NCBI RefSeq assembly: GCF_014650175.1
Contig: NZ_BMUL01000003.1
Coordinates: 372,001 to 436,000 of the forward strand
Source of the DNA: Streptomyces termitum
Lineage (GTDB): Bacteria > Actinomycetota > Actinomycetes > Streptomycetales > Streptomycetaceae
Direction: 5' to 3'
Length of the DNA: 64,000 bases
Shown here: piece after piece, positions 46,210 through 55,881 of the stretch
Position numbering within the stretch: position 1 is the first letter of the stretch
Layout of the letters: every line of letters starts with the position of its first letter
The notes under the pieces: generated by a model
Told to the model about the DNA's origin: nothing
What the model saw: the letters and a program-made list of their open reading frames with translations, nothing else
Databases searched by the model: none
Translations under genes and position numbers: made by a program

Positions 46210-47640
46210 TCAGTCGCGCTCGCCGCCGCCCAGGTGGTGGACGCGGACCATGTTGGTGGTGCCGGGGACGCCGGGGGGCGAGCCGGCGGTGATGACCATG
46301 GTGTCGCCCGCGTTGTACCGCTGGAGCTTCAGCAGTTCGGCGTCGACCAGGTCCACCATGGCGTCGGTGTTGTCCACGTGCGGGACGACGAAGGACTCGA
46401 CGCCCCAGCTCAGGGTGAGCTGGTTGCGGGTGTTCTCGTCGGTGGTGAAGGCCAGGATCGGCTGCTGCGCCCGGTAGCGGGAGAGGCGGCGGGCGGTGTC
46501 GCCGGACTGGGTGAAGGCGACCAGCGCCTGGCCGCCGAGGAAGTCGGCGATCTCGCAGGCGGCGCGGGCGACGGAACCGCCCTGGGTGCGCGGCTTCTTG
46601 CCCGGGACGAGCGGCTGGAGGCCCTTGGCGAGCAGCTCCTCCTCGGCCGCGGCGACGATCTTCGACATCGTCTTCACGGTCTCGATCGGGTAGGCGCCGA
46701 CCGAGGACTCGGCGGAGAGCATGACCGCGTCCGCGCCGTCCAGGATGGCGTTGGCGACGTCGCTCGCCTCGGCGCGGGTCGGCCGAGAGTTGGTGATCAT
46801 CGACTCCATCATCTGGGTGGCGACGATGACCGGCTTGGCGTTGCGGCGGCACATCTCGACGAGGCGCTTCTGCACCATCGGGACCCGCTCCAGCGGGTAC
46901 TCGACGGCGAGGTCGCCGCGGGCCACCATGACGGCGTCGAAGGCGGCGACGACCTCGGCCATGTTCTCCACGGCCTGCGGCTTCTCGACCTTGGCGATGA
47001 CGGGGACCCGGCGGCCCTCCTCGTCCATCACCTTGTGGACGTCCTTGACGTCGGCGGCGTCGCGCACGAAGGAGAGGGCGACCATGTCGCAGCCCATGCG
47101 GAGGGCGAAGCGGAGGTCCTCGACGTCCTTCTCGGACAGGGCCGGGACGTTGACCGCCGCGCCGGGCAGGTTGATGCCCTTGTGGTCGGAGATGACGCCG
47201 CCCTCGATGACGACGGTCTTGACCCGGGGGCCCTCGACCTCGACGACCCGCAGCTCGACGTTGCCGTCGTTGATGAGGACCTGGTCGCCCTTGGACACGT
47301 CGCCCGGGAGACCCTTGTAGGTGGTGCCGCAGATGGACTTGTCGCCGGGGACGTCCTCGGTGGTGATGGTGAACTCGTCACCGCGCACCAGCTCGACGGG
47401 GCCCTCGGCGAAGGTCTCCAGCCGGATCTTGGGGCCCTGGAGGTCGGCCAGCACGCCGACGGCGCGGCCGGTGTCGGCGGCGGCCCTGCGGAGACGGTCG
47501 TACCGGCCCTGGTGCTCTGCCTGGCTCCCGTGGCTCATGTTGAATCGGGCCACGTTCATGCCGGCCTCGATGAGAGCCTTCAGCTGCTCGTACGAGTCGA
47601 CGGCGGGGCCCAGCGTGCAGACGATTTTGGAACGGCGCAT
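46210..47640 (-). CDS. pyk: Pyruvate kinase
   Basis: Pyruvate kinase converts phosphoenolpyruvate and ADP to pyruvate and ATP, the last step of glycolysis. The 476-residue product starts MRRSKIVCTLGPAVDSYEQL. It has the active-site segments GMNVARFNMSHG, LADLQGPKIRLE, the catalytic signature VIAKVEKPQAVENM and MVARGDLAVE. The C-terminal regulatory domain is complete. The ATG at 47640 follows AGGA. A 12-bp palindrome CGGAATATTCCG (47670-47681) sits about 30 nt upstream of the start and could be an operator. It lies downstream of ackA-pta on the same strand, 74 nt from ackA, so it may have both its own promoter and read-through. Confidence 0.97.
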   Translation of the reverse strand: MRRSKIVCTLGPAVDSYEQLKALIEAGMNVARFNMSHGSQAEHQGRYDRLRRAAADTGRAVGVLADLQGPKIRLETFAEGPVELVRGDEFTITTEDVPGDKSICGTTYKGLPGDVSKGDQVLINDGNVELRVVEVEGPRVKTVVIEGGVISDHKGINLPGAAVNVPALSEKDVEDLRFALRMGCDMVALSFVRDAADVKDVHKVMDEEGRRVPVIAKVEKPQAVENMAEVVAAFDAVMVARGDLAVEYPLERVPMVQKRLVEMCRRNAKPVIVATQMMESMITNSRPTRAEASDVANAILDGADAVMLSAESSVGAYPIETVKTMSKIVAAAEEELLAKGLQPLVPGKKPRTQGGSVARAACEIADFLGGQALVAFTQSGDTARRLSRYRAQQPILAFTTDENTRNQLTLSWGVESFVVPHVDNTDAMVDLVDAELLKLQRYNAGDTMVITAGSPPGVPGTTNMVRVHHLGGGERD

Positions 47641-47714
47641 GAGGCGGATCCTATCGGTTTGTTTCGCTGCGGAATATTCCGGCTGGCGGAAAGTACAAAT
47701 GGGCGGGGGGCCGC

Positions 47715-48953
47715 TCAGTCGTTCACCTGTCCACGCGTCAGGGCGAAGGTCTGGCGGGCGATCTCCAGCTCCTCGTCGGTGGGCACCACGGCGACCGCGA
47801 CCCGGGCGTACGCCGGGGAGATCAGCCGGGGTTCGCGGGACCGCTCCGCGTTGAGCCCGGCGTCCACCGCGAGCCCCAGCTCCTCCAGGCCGGCGACGGC
47901 GGCCGCCCGCACCGCGGCGGCGTTCTCGCCGACCCCCGCCGTGAAGGCGACCGCGTCCACCCGGCCGAGCACCGCGTAGTAGGCGCCGATGTACTTCTTC
48001 AGACGGTGGACGTAGATGTCGAAGGCGAGCGCGGCCCGCTCGTCGCCCGCCTCGATCCGCCGCTGGATCTCGCGCATGTCGTTGTCGCCGCAGAGCCCGA
48101 CCAGCCCCGACCGCTGGTTGAGCAGCACGTCGATCTCGTCGGCCGACATGCCCGCCACCCGCTTCAGATGGAAGGTGACCGCCGGGTCGACGTCGCCCGA
48201 GCGGGTGCCCATGACCAGGCCCTCCAGCGGGGTCAGCCCCATGGAGGTGTCGACGCACCGGCCGCCGCGCACCGCCGAGGCGGAGGCGCCGTTGCCCAGG
48301 TGCAGCACGATCACGTTCACCTCCTCGGGCTCCTTGCCGAGCAGCCGCGCCGTCGCCCGGGACACGTACGCGTGCGAGGTGCCGTGGAAGCCGTACCGGC
48401 GGATGCGGTGCGCGTCGGCGGTCTCCACGTCGATCGCGTACCGGGCCGCCGACTCCGGCATCGTGGTGTGGAAGGCGGTGTCGAAGACGGCGACCTGCGG
48501 CAGGTCGGGGCGCATCGCCATGGCGGTGCGGATGCCCAGCAGGTTGGCCGGGTTGTGCAGCGGCGCCACCGGCACCAGCCGCTCGATCTCGGCGATCACC
48601 GCGTCGTCGATGACGGTCGGCTCGGTGAACCGCAGCCCGCCGTGGACCACCCGGTGGCCGATCGCGGCCAGTTCGGGGGAGTCCAGGCCGAGCCCGTCCG
48701 CCGCCAGCTCCTCGGCGACCGCCTTCAGCGCCGCCGCGTGGTCGGGGATCGGGCCGGTCCGCTCGCGCGGCGCGGAACCGCCGCCGAGCAGCGGGGTGTG
48801 CGCCAGCCGGGAGGTCTCCTCGCCGATCCGCTCGACCAGCCCCTGGGCGAGCCGCTCGCCGCCGCGCATGTCGAGGAGCTGGTACTTCACCGACGAGGAG
48901 CCGGAGTTGAGGACGAGGACCCGGGCGGGGGCCGGCGTCGGGGCGGTGCTCAT
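47715..48953 (-). CDS. ackA: Acetate kinase
   Basis: Acetate kinase interconverts acetyl phosphate + ADP and acetate + ATP. The 412-residue product has the N-terminal phosphate motif VLVLNSGSSSVKYQLLD. The second signature is GHRVVHGG, and the active-site regions YGFHGTSHAYV, LHLGNGASASAV and GLTPLEGLVMGTRSGD are also present. ATG 48953 overlaps the pta stop (ATGA), so synthesis of the two is coupled. With Pta it forms the acetyl-CoA/acetate overflow node. Pyk lies just downstream. Confidence 0.97.
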   Translation of the reverse strand: MSTAPTPAPARVLVLNSGSSSVKYQLLDMRGGERLAQGLVERIGEETSRLAHTPLLGGGSAPRERTGPIPDHAAALKAVAEELAADGLGLDSPELAAIGHRVVHGGLRFTEPTVIDDAVIAEIERLVPVAPLHNPANLLGIRTAMAMRPDLPQVAVFDTAFHTTMPESAARYAIDVETADAHRIRRYGFHGTSHAYVSRATARLLGKEPEEVNVIVLHLGNGASASAVRGGRCVDTSMGLTPLEGLVMGTRSGDVDPAVTFHLKRVAGMSADEIDVLLNQRSGLVGLCGDNDMREIQRRIEAGDERAALAFDIYVHRLKKYIGAYYAVLGRVDAVAFTAGVGENAAAVRAAAVAGLEELGLAVDAGLNAERSREPRLISPAYARVAVAVVPTDEELEIARQTFALTRGQVND

Positions 48954-51106
48954 GCGGTGGGCTCCTGGGCGTCGGCGGCCCCGGCGGGGACCTGGGACTG
49001 GATCGCGGTGATGGCGACCGTGTTGACGATGTCGCTGACCAGGGCGCCGCGCGACAGGTCGTTGACCGGCTTGCGCAGTCCCTGGAGGACCGGGCCGACG
49101 GCGACGGCGCCGGCCGAACGCTGCACCGCCTTGTAGGTGTTGTTGCCGGTGTTGAGGTCCGGGAAGATCAGCACGGTGGCCCGGCCGGCCACCTCCGAGT
49201 CCGGCAGCTTCGTCGCCGCCACGGACGGCTCCACGGCCGCGTCGTACTGGATCGGCCCCTCGATCCGCAGCTCCGGGTGGGCCGCGCGGACCAGCTTCGT
49301 CGCCTCGCGGACCTTGTCCACGTCGGCGCCCGAACCGGAGGTGCCCGTCGAGTACGAGAGCATCGCGATCCGCGGTTCGACGCCGAAGCGGGCCGCGGTG
49401 GCCGCCGACTGCACGGCGATGTCCGCGAGCTGTTCGGCGTCCGGGTCCGGGTTGACCGCGCAGTCGCCGTAGACCAGGACCTTGTCGGCCAGGCACATGA
49501 AGAAGACCGAGGAGACGATCGACGCGTCCGGCTTGGTCCTCCCGTCGCCCGCCGCCACCCTGCCTGACGCGCTGCGCGCGGCTGTCTCCGTCTTGATGAT
49601 CTCGAAGGCCGGGCGGATGGTCGCGGCGGTGGAGTGCACCGAGCCGGAGACCATGCCGTCGGCCAGCCCCTCCTCGACCATCAGGGTGCCGAAGTAGTTC
49701 ACGTCCGCCACCACGTCGTACGCCAGCTCCACCGTGACGCCCTTGTGGGCGCGCAGCGCCGCGTACTTCTCGGCGAAGGAGTCCCGCAGCTCCGAGGTCC
49801 GCGGGTCGATCAGCCGCGTCCCGCGCAGGTCCACGCTCAGGTCGGCGGCCTTCTTGCGGATGGCCTCGACGTCGCCCAGCAGGGTGAGGTCGCAGACGTC
49901 GCGGCGGATCAGCACGTCGGCGGCGCGCAGCACCCGCTCCTCGGCGCCCTCCGGCAGGACGACCCGGCGCCGGTCGGCGCGGGCCTGCTCCAGCAGTTCG
50001 TGCTCGAACATCATCGGGGTGACCCGGCCGCTGGGCGCCACCGAGATCCGCTTCAGCAGGTCGGCGGTGTCCACGTGCCGCTCGAAGAGGCCGAGGGCGG
50101 TCTCCGCCTTGCGGGGGGTGGCCGCGTTCAGCTTGCCCTCCAGGGCGAAGAGCTCTCCCGCGGTCGGGAAGCTGTTGCCCGCCACGGAGATCACCGGGGT
50201 GCCGGGGGCCAGCCGGGACGCCAGGGCGAGGATCTCCGGGCCGGGCCGCTCGTCCAGGGTGAGCAGGACGCCCGCGATCGGGGGCGTACCGGCCGAGTGG
50301 GCGGCGAGCGCGCCGACCACCAGGTCGGCCCGGTCGCCGGGGGTGACGACCAGACAGCCCGGGGTCAGGGCCTTGAGGAAGGTCGGCAGCATCGCGCCGC
50401 CGAAGACGAAGTCCAGGGCGTCGCGGGCGAGGCCGGCGTCGTCGCCGAGGACGATCCGGGCGCCGAGGGCGTGGGTGATCTGGGCGACGGTGGGCGCGGC
50501 GAGCGCGGGCTCGTCCGGCAGGACGTAGCAGGGCACCGGGAGGCGGGCGGCCAGCCGGTCGGCGATGGCCTCGCGGTCCTCGGCCGCGACCCGGTTGACG
50601 ACCATGGCGAGCACGTCGCAGCCGAGGCCGTCGTAGGCGCGGAAGGCGTTGCGGGCCTCGGAGCGGACGGACTCGGCCGACTGGCCCTTGCCGCCGACGA
50701 CCGGGATGACGGAGGCGCCGAACTCGTTGGCCAGCCGGGCGTTGAGCGCCAGTTCGTCGGGGAGCTGGGTGGCGGAGAAGTCGGTGCCCAGGACGAGGAC
50801 GACCTCGTACTCCCGGGCCACCGCGTGGAAGCGGTCGACCAGCCGGGAGAGGAGCTCGCCGGTGCCCTGCTCGGCCTGGAGGGCGGACGCCTCGTGGTAG
50901 TCCATGCCGTAGACCGTCGAGGGGTCCTGGGTCAGCCGGTAGCGGGAGCGCAGCAGGTCGAAGAGGCGGTCGGGGCCGTCGTGCACCAGCGGCCGGAACA
51001 CCCCGACCCGGTCCACCTGGCGGGTGAGGAGCTCCATGACTCCCAGCTCGACGACCTGGCGGCCGTCCCCGCGGTCGATCCCGGTCACGTACACGCTGCG
51101 CGTCAC
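48950..51106 (-). CDS. pta: Phosphate acetyltransferase
   Basis: Pta converts acetyl-CoA and phosphate to acetyl phosphate. The 718-residue protein is of the long, three-domain type. An N-terminal P-loop-fold domain starts RSVYVTGIDRGDGRQ, where the usual P-loop Gly-Lys-Ser is degenerate. A DRTGG domain occupies about residues 215-330, and a C-terminal PTA_PTB catalytic domain spans about 390-710, including SYSTGTSGSGADVDKVREA and VLIFPDLNTGNNTYK. GTG 51106 is chosen from AGGAG 8 nt upstream. It is first in the pta-ackA operon and divergent from pfkA across a 450-nt gap. Confidence 0.96.
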   Translation of the reverse strand: MTRSVYVTGIDRGDGRQVVELGVMELLTRQVDRVGVFRPLVHDGPDRLFDLLRSRYRLTQDPSTVYGMDYHEASALQAEQGTGELLSRLVDRFHAVAREYEVVLVLGTDFSATQLPDELALNARLANEFGASVIPVVGGKGQSAESVRSEARNAFRAYDGLGCDVLAMVVNRVAAEDREAIADRLAARLPVPCYVLPDEPALAAPTVAQITHALGARIVLGDDAGLARDALDFVFGGAMLPTFLKALTPGCLVVTPGDRADLVVGALAAHSAGTPPIAGVLLTLDERPGPEILALASRLAPGTPVISVAGNSFPTAGELFALEGKLNAATPRKAETALGLFERHVDTADLLKRISVAPSGRVTPMMFEHELLEQARADRRRVVLPEGAEERVLRAADVLIRRDVCDLTLLGDVEAIRKKAADLSVDLRGTRLIDPRTSELRDSFAEKYAALRAHKGVTVELAYDVVADVNYFGTLMVEEGLADGMVSGSVHSTAATIRPAFEIIKTETAARSASGRVAAGDGRTKPDASIVSSVFFMCLADKVLVYGDCAVNPDPDAEQLADIAVQSAATAARFGVEPRIAMLSYSTGTSGSGADVDKVREATKLVRAAHPELRIEGPIQYDAAVEPSVAATKLPDSEVAGRATVLIFPDLNTGNNTYKAVQRSAGAVAVGPVLQGLRKPVNDLSRGALVSDIVNTVAITAIQSQVPAGAADAQEPTA

Positions 51107-51372
51107 GCCGTGGTCTCCTGTCCAGTCCTGCGGAAAAGCCCTGAAGGTCCTGCGGAAGGGGCCCGCCCGGCGGCCGGGCCGTCCCGCGCGAGGGCCCGGC
51201 CCGCCGCCGCGGACCCGGCCCTCGTCCTGCCTCGCGCCCCGCCGGGCGGACCCGCCGGGGCGTCGTCCCCGCCGGGCGCCGTCCCGTGCCGGGCGTGCCG
51301 CCCGGGGGCGCCGGCCCGACCGGGCGTCAACCCGCGGCACGGAAGAAGCACCGACCGGGCGACGACATCCCC

Positions 51373-51401
51373 TTGACAATACCTCCGCACCTGGCTAGGT
51401 C
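51373..51401 (+). promoter_or_regulatory. Predicted sigma-HrdB promoter toward pfkA
   Basis: TTGACA (51373-51378) and TAGGTC (51396-51401) are 17 nt apart, a near-consensus vegetative promoter reading right. The leader to pfkA would be about 150 nt. The rest of the 450-nt pta-pfkA gap holds only GC-rich sequence with no gene that I can support. Confidence 0.6.
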
Positions 51402-51556
51402 GCCCGCTGTGCGAAGGTCCCTTCCCGAGGGACGAAAGACCCCCGTACGGCCCCGTTCCCGGCCCGGCCGGAGCAGCGCGGGCCGCCGCCGCCGCGCCCG
51501 CCGTGTGAGAATCGGAAGCGCTCACAGGACCGCGACCGAGCAGGAGACACAGCACG

Positions 51557-52582
51557 ATGCGCATCGGAGTCCTCACCGCGGGCGGCGACTGCCCCGGCCT
51601 GAACGCCGTGATCCGGTCGATCGTCCACCGGGCCGTGACCAACTACGGGGACGAGGTCATCGGCTTCGAGGACGGCTACGCCGGACTCCTCGACGGCCGC
51701 TACCGCACCCTCGACCTGAACGCCGTCAGCGGCATCCTCGCCCGCGGCGGCACCATCCTCGGCTCCTCCCGCCTGGAGCGCGCCCGCTTCGCCGCGGCCT
51801 GCGACAACGCCAAGGCGCTGGTGGAGAAGAGCGGCTTCGACGCCCTCATCCCGATCGGCGGCGAGGGCACCCTGACGGCCGCCCGGATGCTCTCCGACGC
51901 GGGCGTCCCGGTCGTCGGCGTCCCCAAGACCATCGACAACGACATCTCCTCCACGGACCGCACCTTCGGCTTCGACACCGCCGTCGGCGTCGCCACCGAG
52001 GCGATGGACCGGCTCAAGACCACCGCCGAGTCCCACCAGCGGGTCATGGTCGTCGAGGTGATGGGCCGTCACGCCGGCTGGATCGCCCTGGAGTCCGGCA
52101 TGGCCGGCGGCGCCCACGGCATCTGCCTGCCCGAGCGGCCCTTCGACCCGGCCGACCTGGTCAAGATGGTCGAGGAGCGGTTCTCCCGGGGCAAGAAGTT
52201 CGCCGTCATCTGCGTCGCCGAGGGCGCCCACCCGGCCGAGGGCAGCATGGACTACGGCAAGGGCGAGATCGACCAGTTCGGCCACGAACGCTTCCAGGGC
52301 ATCGGCACCGCCCTCGCGTACGAGCTGGAGCGGCGGCTCGGCAAGGAGGCCCGCCCGGTCATCCTCGGCCACGTCCAGCGCGGCGGCACCCCGACCGCGT
52401 ACGACCGCGTCCTCGCCACCCGCTTCGGCTGGCACGCCGTGGAGGCCGTGCACCGGGGCGAGTTCGGCAACATGACCGCGCTGCGCGGCACCGACGTGAG
52501 GATGGTCCCGCTGGCCGAGGCGGTCACCCGGCTCAAGACGGTCCCGGAGGACCGGATGCGCGAGGCCGAGTCGGTCTTCTGA
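51557..52582 (+). CDS. pfkA: 6-phosphofructokinase
   Basis: This enzyme phosphorylates fructose 6-phosphate at C1, the committed step of glycolysis. The 341-residue product has the nucleotide loop TAGGDCPGLN and the catalytic TIDNDI motif. The substrate-binding VVEVMGRHAGWIA and the GHVQRGGTPTAYDR region near the C-terminus are also present. Position 104 of the family reads GGEGT, the pattern of ATP-using actinobacterial PfkA of group III. The ATG at 51557 follows GGAGAC. It is divergent from pta-ackA-pyk, making a compact central-carbon cluster as in S. coelicolor (SCO5423-5426). Confidence 0.96.
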   Translation: MRIGVLTAGGDCPGLNAVIRSIVHRAVTNYGDEVIGFEDGYAGLLDGRYRTLDLNAVSGILARGGTILGSSRLERARFAAACDNAKALVEKSGFDALIPIGGEGTLTAARMLSDAGVPVVGVPKTIDNDISSTDRTFGFDTAVGVATEAMDRLKTTAESHQRVMVVEVMGRHAGWIALESGMAGGAHGICLPERPFDPADLVKMVEERFSRGKKFAVICVAEGAHPAEGSMDYGKGEIDQFGHERFQGIGTALAYELERRLGKEARPVILGHVQRGGTPTAYDRVLATRFGWHAVEAVHRGEFGNMTALRGTDVRMVPLAEAVTRLKTVPEDRMREAESVF

Positions 52583-52609
52583 CCGGCGCCCCGCGCACGC
52601 GGCACGACG

Positions 52610-52638
52610 ACGGAGGTCCCGCCCGGCGGGACCTCCGT
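52610..52638. terminator. Terminator after pfkA
   Basis: Arms of 13 nt (52610-52622 and 52626-52638) form a stem 27 nt past the pfkA stop. The convergent XRE regulator gene ends 50 nt further on, so the element may serve both. Confidence 0.8.
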
Positions 52639-52687
52639 CACGTCTTTCCCGGGACCCGGGACCCGGATCCCGATCCGGACGGCGGGC

Positions 52688-53359
52688 CTACAGGCCGACC
52701 GCCGCCCAGAAGTGGTCGTTCACCGCGTCCAGATAGGCCCGGCCCTCGTCGCCGTCGCCGCCGGACGCGCCCCAGCTGCTCGTCGCCGCCATCCGCGCGT
52801 GGTACTCCGCGTGCAGGTGCGCCAGGGCGGGCTCCACCACCCGCCGGGGCAGCGGCAGCAGCCGCACGGCCGGCTTCACGTACGCCTGCCAGCGGGTCGT
52901 CGCCGCGTCGCGCAGCAGCTCCGCCAGCCGCTCGTCGCCGCCCGTCGCCGTGACCAGCGCGCGCGGCCCCAGGCCCAGCGCCTCGGCGAGCGCCGCCGTC
53001 TGCCGCTCGGTGCCGCGCCAGCTCCCCTCGTCCTCCATGCGCTGGTACGCGGAGGCCCCCAGGCCCACCCGGCGGGCCAGCTCCTCCGCCGACAGGCCGC
53101 GCGCCAGCCGGTGCTCGCGCAGCGAGGAGGCGGCCGCGATCAGATCGGCGGGCCCGCACCACAGCACCCCCGCGAGCGCGGTCAGCTCCCGCGCGTCCGG
53201 CACGACGGTGCCCCGCTCCCAGGCGGCGACGGTCTCGGGGGTCACGGACAGGCCGTACTGGGCCCGCAGGCCGTACGCGACATGGCCCGGAGCCATGCCG
53301 AGGCCCTGGCGCAGGCGGCGCGCGGCCGAGGCGTCGAAGGGGGGAGAAGGGTGGTGCAC
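52688..53359 (-). CDS. Tandem helix-turn-helix (XRE-type) regulator
   Basis: The 223-residue protein has two successive HTH_3-like domains. The first is GMAPGHVAYGLRAQYGLSVTPETVAAWE split over two helices. The second is GLSAEELARRVGLGASAYQRMEDEGSW. A helical C-terminus follows (WQAYVKPAVRLLPLPRR, then DAVNDHFWAAVGL). This matches a conserved Streptomyces regulator family seen next to pfkA. GTG 53359 is the start that retains the first HTH. It is transcribed toward pfkA. The ligand and targets are unknown. Confidence 0.83.
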   Translation of the reverse strand: MHHPSPPFDASAARRLRQGLGMAPGHVAYGLRAQYGLSVTPETVAAWERGTVVPDARELTALAGVLWCGPADLIAAASSLREHRLARGLSAEELARRVGLGASAYQRMEDEGSWRGTERQTAALAEALGLGPRALVTATGGDERLAELLRDAATTRWQAYVKPAVRLLPLPRRVVEPALAHLHAEYHARMAATSSWGASGGDGDEGRAYLDAVNDHFWAAVGL

Positions 53360-53516
53360 CCCGTCACGGTAGAGGCGCGCCCCCGGATCTGGCTACGGTG
53401 CGTTCGTACGACGTCACGGTCTGGAGGAACGGGGGAACCGGCCGGTAATCGGGACGTGACGTCCGGTGAGCGGAAAACCCCGTTCCGGGGGGCTCAGCGG
53501 ACGCCGAGGACCGATC

Positions 53517-53566
53517 CGCGAAGATCCGCCGGACCGGGTCCAGGCCCGGTCCGGCGGATCTTCGCG
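53517..53566. terminator. Very strong terminator of the two-component operon
   Basis: Perfect 22-nt arms (53517-53538 and 53545-53566) with a 6-nt loop begin 10 nt past the response-regulator stop codon. The 216-nt gap also contains the promoter region of the XRE gene. Confidence 0.9.
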
Positions 53567-53575
53567 GGACAGGGC

Positions 53576-54262
53576 CTAGCGGGCCCCGCGCCAGCGGTAC
53601 TGGAGCTCGGGCCGGCCGATCTGCCCGTACTGCGGAGCCCGTACCGCCCGGCCCTCCGTCACCAGGTGCTCCAGGTAGCGGCGGGCGGTGATCCGCGAGA
53701 TGCCCACCACCGCGCCCGCCTCGGCGGCCGTCAGCCCTGCCGGCTCCTCCCGCAGCGCCCGGGTGACCGCCTCCAGCGTCGGCCCGCTCAGCCCCTTCGG
53801 CAGCGCCGCCGGGCGCGGCACCCGCAGCGCGGCCAGCGCCCGGTCCACCTCGTCCTGCCCCGACGCCTCCCCGGCCGCGCCCCGGAACTCGGCGTACCGC
53901 ACCAGCCGGTCCCGCAGCGTGGCGAAGGCGAAGGGCTTGAGCACGTACTGCACCACCCCGAGCGACACCCCCTCGCGGACCACCGCCAGATCGCGCGCCG
54001 AGGTCACCGCGATCACGTCCGCCGCGTGCCCCGCCGCCCGCAGCGCCCGCAGCAGCGCGAGCCCGTGCCCGTCCGGCAGGTAGAGGTCGAGCAGGATCAG
54101 GTCGACGGGCACCCGGTCGAGCAGCCGCACCGCCGCCGCCCGCGAGTGCGCCGTCCCCACCACCCGGAAGCCCTCCACCCGCCCCGCGTACAGCGCGTGC
54201 GCGTCGGCGGCCACCGGATCGTCCTCGACGACCAGCACCCGGATCTCCTGGACCCCGCTCAC
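53576..54262 (-). CDS. Response regulator, CitB/DctR family
   Basis: The 228-residue regulator has a receiver domain (VLVVEDDPVAADAHALY; phospho-Asp in LILLDLYLPDGHG; Lys in YVLKPFAF). A C-terminal HTH of the CitB type follows (GLTAAEAGAVVGISRITARRYLEHL, then QYGQIGRPELQYRW). GTG 54262 overlaps the kinase stop codon. With the kinase it forms a pair like CitAB, DcuSR or DctSR, which sense extracellular C4-dicarboxylates or citrate. The divergent neighbour dctA is the obvious target. A strong terminator follows. Confidence 0.9.
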   Translation of the reverse strand: MSGVQEIRVLVVEDDPVAADAHALYAGRVEGFRVVGTAHSRAAAVRLLDRVPVDLILLDLYLPDGHGLALLRALRAAGHAADVIAVTSARDLAVVREGVSLGVVQYVLKPFAFATLRDRLVRYAEFRGAAGEASGQDEVDRALAALRVPRPAALPKGLSGPTLEAVTRALREEPAGLTAAEAGAVVGISRITARRYLEHLVTEGRAVRAPQYGQIGRPELQYRWRGAR

Positions 54263-55881
54263 ACCGCACCCCCCGCCGGGGTACGGGCCAGCGGCACCCG
54301 GACCGTGAAGCGGGCGCCGCCGCCCGGCGCCCCGTCCACCGCCAGGGTCCCGTCGGCGCGGGCGACGGCCTGCCGCACCAGGGCGAGGCCGAGGCCCCGG
54401 CCGGGACCCCGGGTCGACCAGCCGCGCCCGAGGACCGCGTCCCGGTCGGCGGGCCGCACCCCGGGACCGCTGTCGTCGACCCGCAGCAGCAGCTCCCCGT
54501 CGCCCGCGCGGGCCGCGACGGTGACCGTGACCCGCGCCTGCGGGGTGCCGCCGGCCGCCTCCACCGCGTTGTCCACCAGATTGCCCAGCACGGTCACCAG
54601 GTCCCGGGCCGGCAGCGAGGGCGGCAGCAGCCCGTCGTCGATCCGGCTGTCCTCGGTGAGCACCAGCTCCACCCCCCGCTCGTTGGCCTGCGCGGCCTTG
54701 CCCAGCAGCAGGGCGGCCAGGACCGGTTCGCCGACCGCGTCCACCACCCGGTCGGTCAGCGCCTGCGCCAGCTCCAGTTCGGCCGTCGCGAACTCCACCG
54801 CCTCGTCCACCCGGCCCAGTTCGATCAGCGACACCACCGTGTGCAGCCGGTTCGCCGCCTCGTGGGCCTGCGAGCGCAGCGCCTCCGTGAACCCCCGCTG
54901 CGAATCCAACTCGCCCGACAGCGACTGGAGTTCGGTCCGGTCCCGGAGGGTGACGACGGTGCCCCGCCGCTCCCCGCCCACCACCGGCCGGGTGTTGACG
55001 ACGAGGAGCCGGTCCGCCGTCAGGTGCGTCTCGTCCACCCGGGGCTCCGAGGACAGCAGCGCCCCGGTCAGCGGCGCGGGCAGCCCCAGCTCCGCCGCCG
55101 GCCGGCCCACCACCCCCTCGTCCAGGCCCAGCAGCTCCCGCGCCCCGTCGTTGATCAGCGCGATCCGCCGCCGCCCGTCGAGCATCACCAGCCCCTCCCG
55201 CACCGCGTGCAGCGCGGCCTCGTGGTAGTCGTGCATCCGGCTCAGCTCGGCGGCGTTCATGCCGTGGGTGTGCCGCCGCAGCCGCGCGTTGATCACGTAC
55301 GTGCCCGCGCCGCCGAGCGCGAGCGCCGCGCCCGCCGTCCCGAGCAGCGCCGCCATCTGCTCCCGTACCTGCTCGCTGATCCGCTCGATCGTGATGCCCG
55401 CGCTGACCAGCGCCACCACCCGCCCGCCGTCGAGGACCGGGGTGATCGTCCGCACCGAGGGGCCGAGGGTGCCCCGATGGGTCTCGGAGAGGGTCTCGCC
55501 GCGCGCCGCCTGCTCGATGTGCCCCAGGTAGTGGCGGCCTATCTGCTCCGGCTCGGGGTGCGTCCACCGGGTCCCGTCCGGCGCCATGACCACCACGAAG
55601 GCCACGTCGGCCCGCCGCCGCAGCTCCTCCGCGTACGGCTGGAGCAGCGCGGAGGGGTTCGCCGAGCGGGCCGCCGCCACCACCGAGGGCGAGCCGGCCA
55701 CCGCCGTCGCCGTCGCCCGCGACTGGCGGCGCGCGGTCTCCTCGGCCTGGTCGAGGTCGGAGAGGTAGGCGAAGACCGCGCAGCCCGCCACGACGACGGC
55801 CACCAGGACGACCTGCATGGCGAAGAGCTGTCCGGCCAGGCTGCGGGGCCGGGGGAGGGAGCGGAGGAGCGGGAGGCGCAT
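54259..55881 (-). CDS. Sensor histidine kinase, CitA/DcuS type
   Basis: This 540-residue membrane kinase has an N-terminal transmembrane helix (about 17-40) and an extracellular PAS-like sensor (about 41-180, including YAEELRRRADVAFVVVM and GHIEQAARGE). A second membrane helix lies near residues 185-205. A cytoplasmic PAS domain and a kinase core follow, with the His in SQAHEAANRLHTVVSLIEL, then N and G boxes in NLVDNAVEAAGG, DDSGPGV and GRGLGLALV. This architecture is that of CitA/DcuS. The ATG at 55881 follows GGGAGG. The signal is inferred to be a dicarboxylate because dctA is adjacent. Confidence 0.92.
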   Translation of the reverse strand: MRLPLLRSLPRPRSLAGQLFAMQVVLVAVVVAGCAVFAYLSDLDQAEETARRQSRATATAVAGSPSVVAAARSANPSALLQPYAEELRRRADVAFVVVMAPDGTRWTHPEPEQIGRHYLGHIEQAARGETLSETHRGTLGPSVRTITPVLDGGRVVALVSAGITIERISEQVREQMAALLGTAGAALALGGAGTYVINARLRRHTHGMNAAELSRMHDYHEAALHAVREGLVMLDGRRRIALINDGARELLGLDEGVVGRPAAELGLPAPLTGALLSSEPRVDETHLTADRLLVVNTRPVVGGERRGTVVTLRDRTELQSLSGELDSQRGFTEALRSQAHEAANRLHTVVSLIELGRVDEAVEFATAELELAQALTDRVVDAVGEPVLAALLLGKAAQANERGVELVLTEDSRIDDGLLPPSLPARDLVTVLGNLVDNAVEAAGGTPQARVTVTVAARAGDGELLLRVDDSGPGVRPADRDAVLGRGWSTRGPGRGLGLALVRQAVARADGTLAVDGAPGGGARFTVRVPLARTPAGGAV

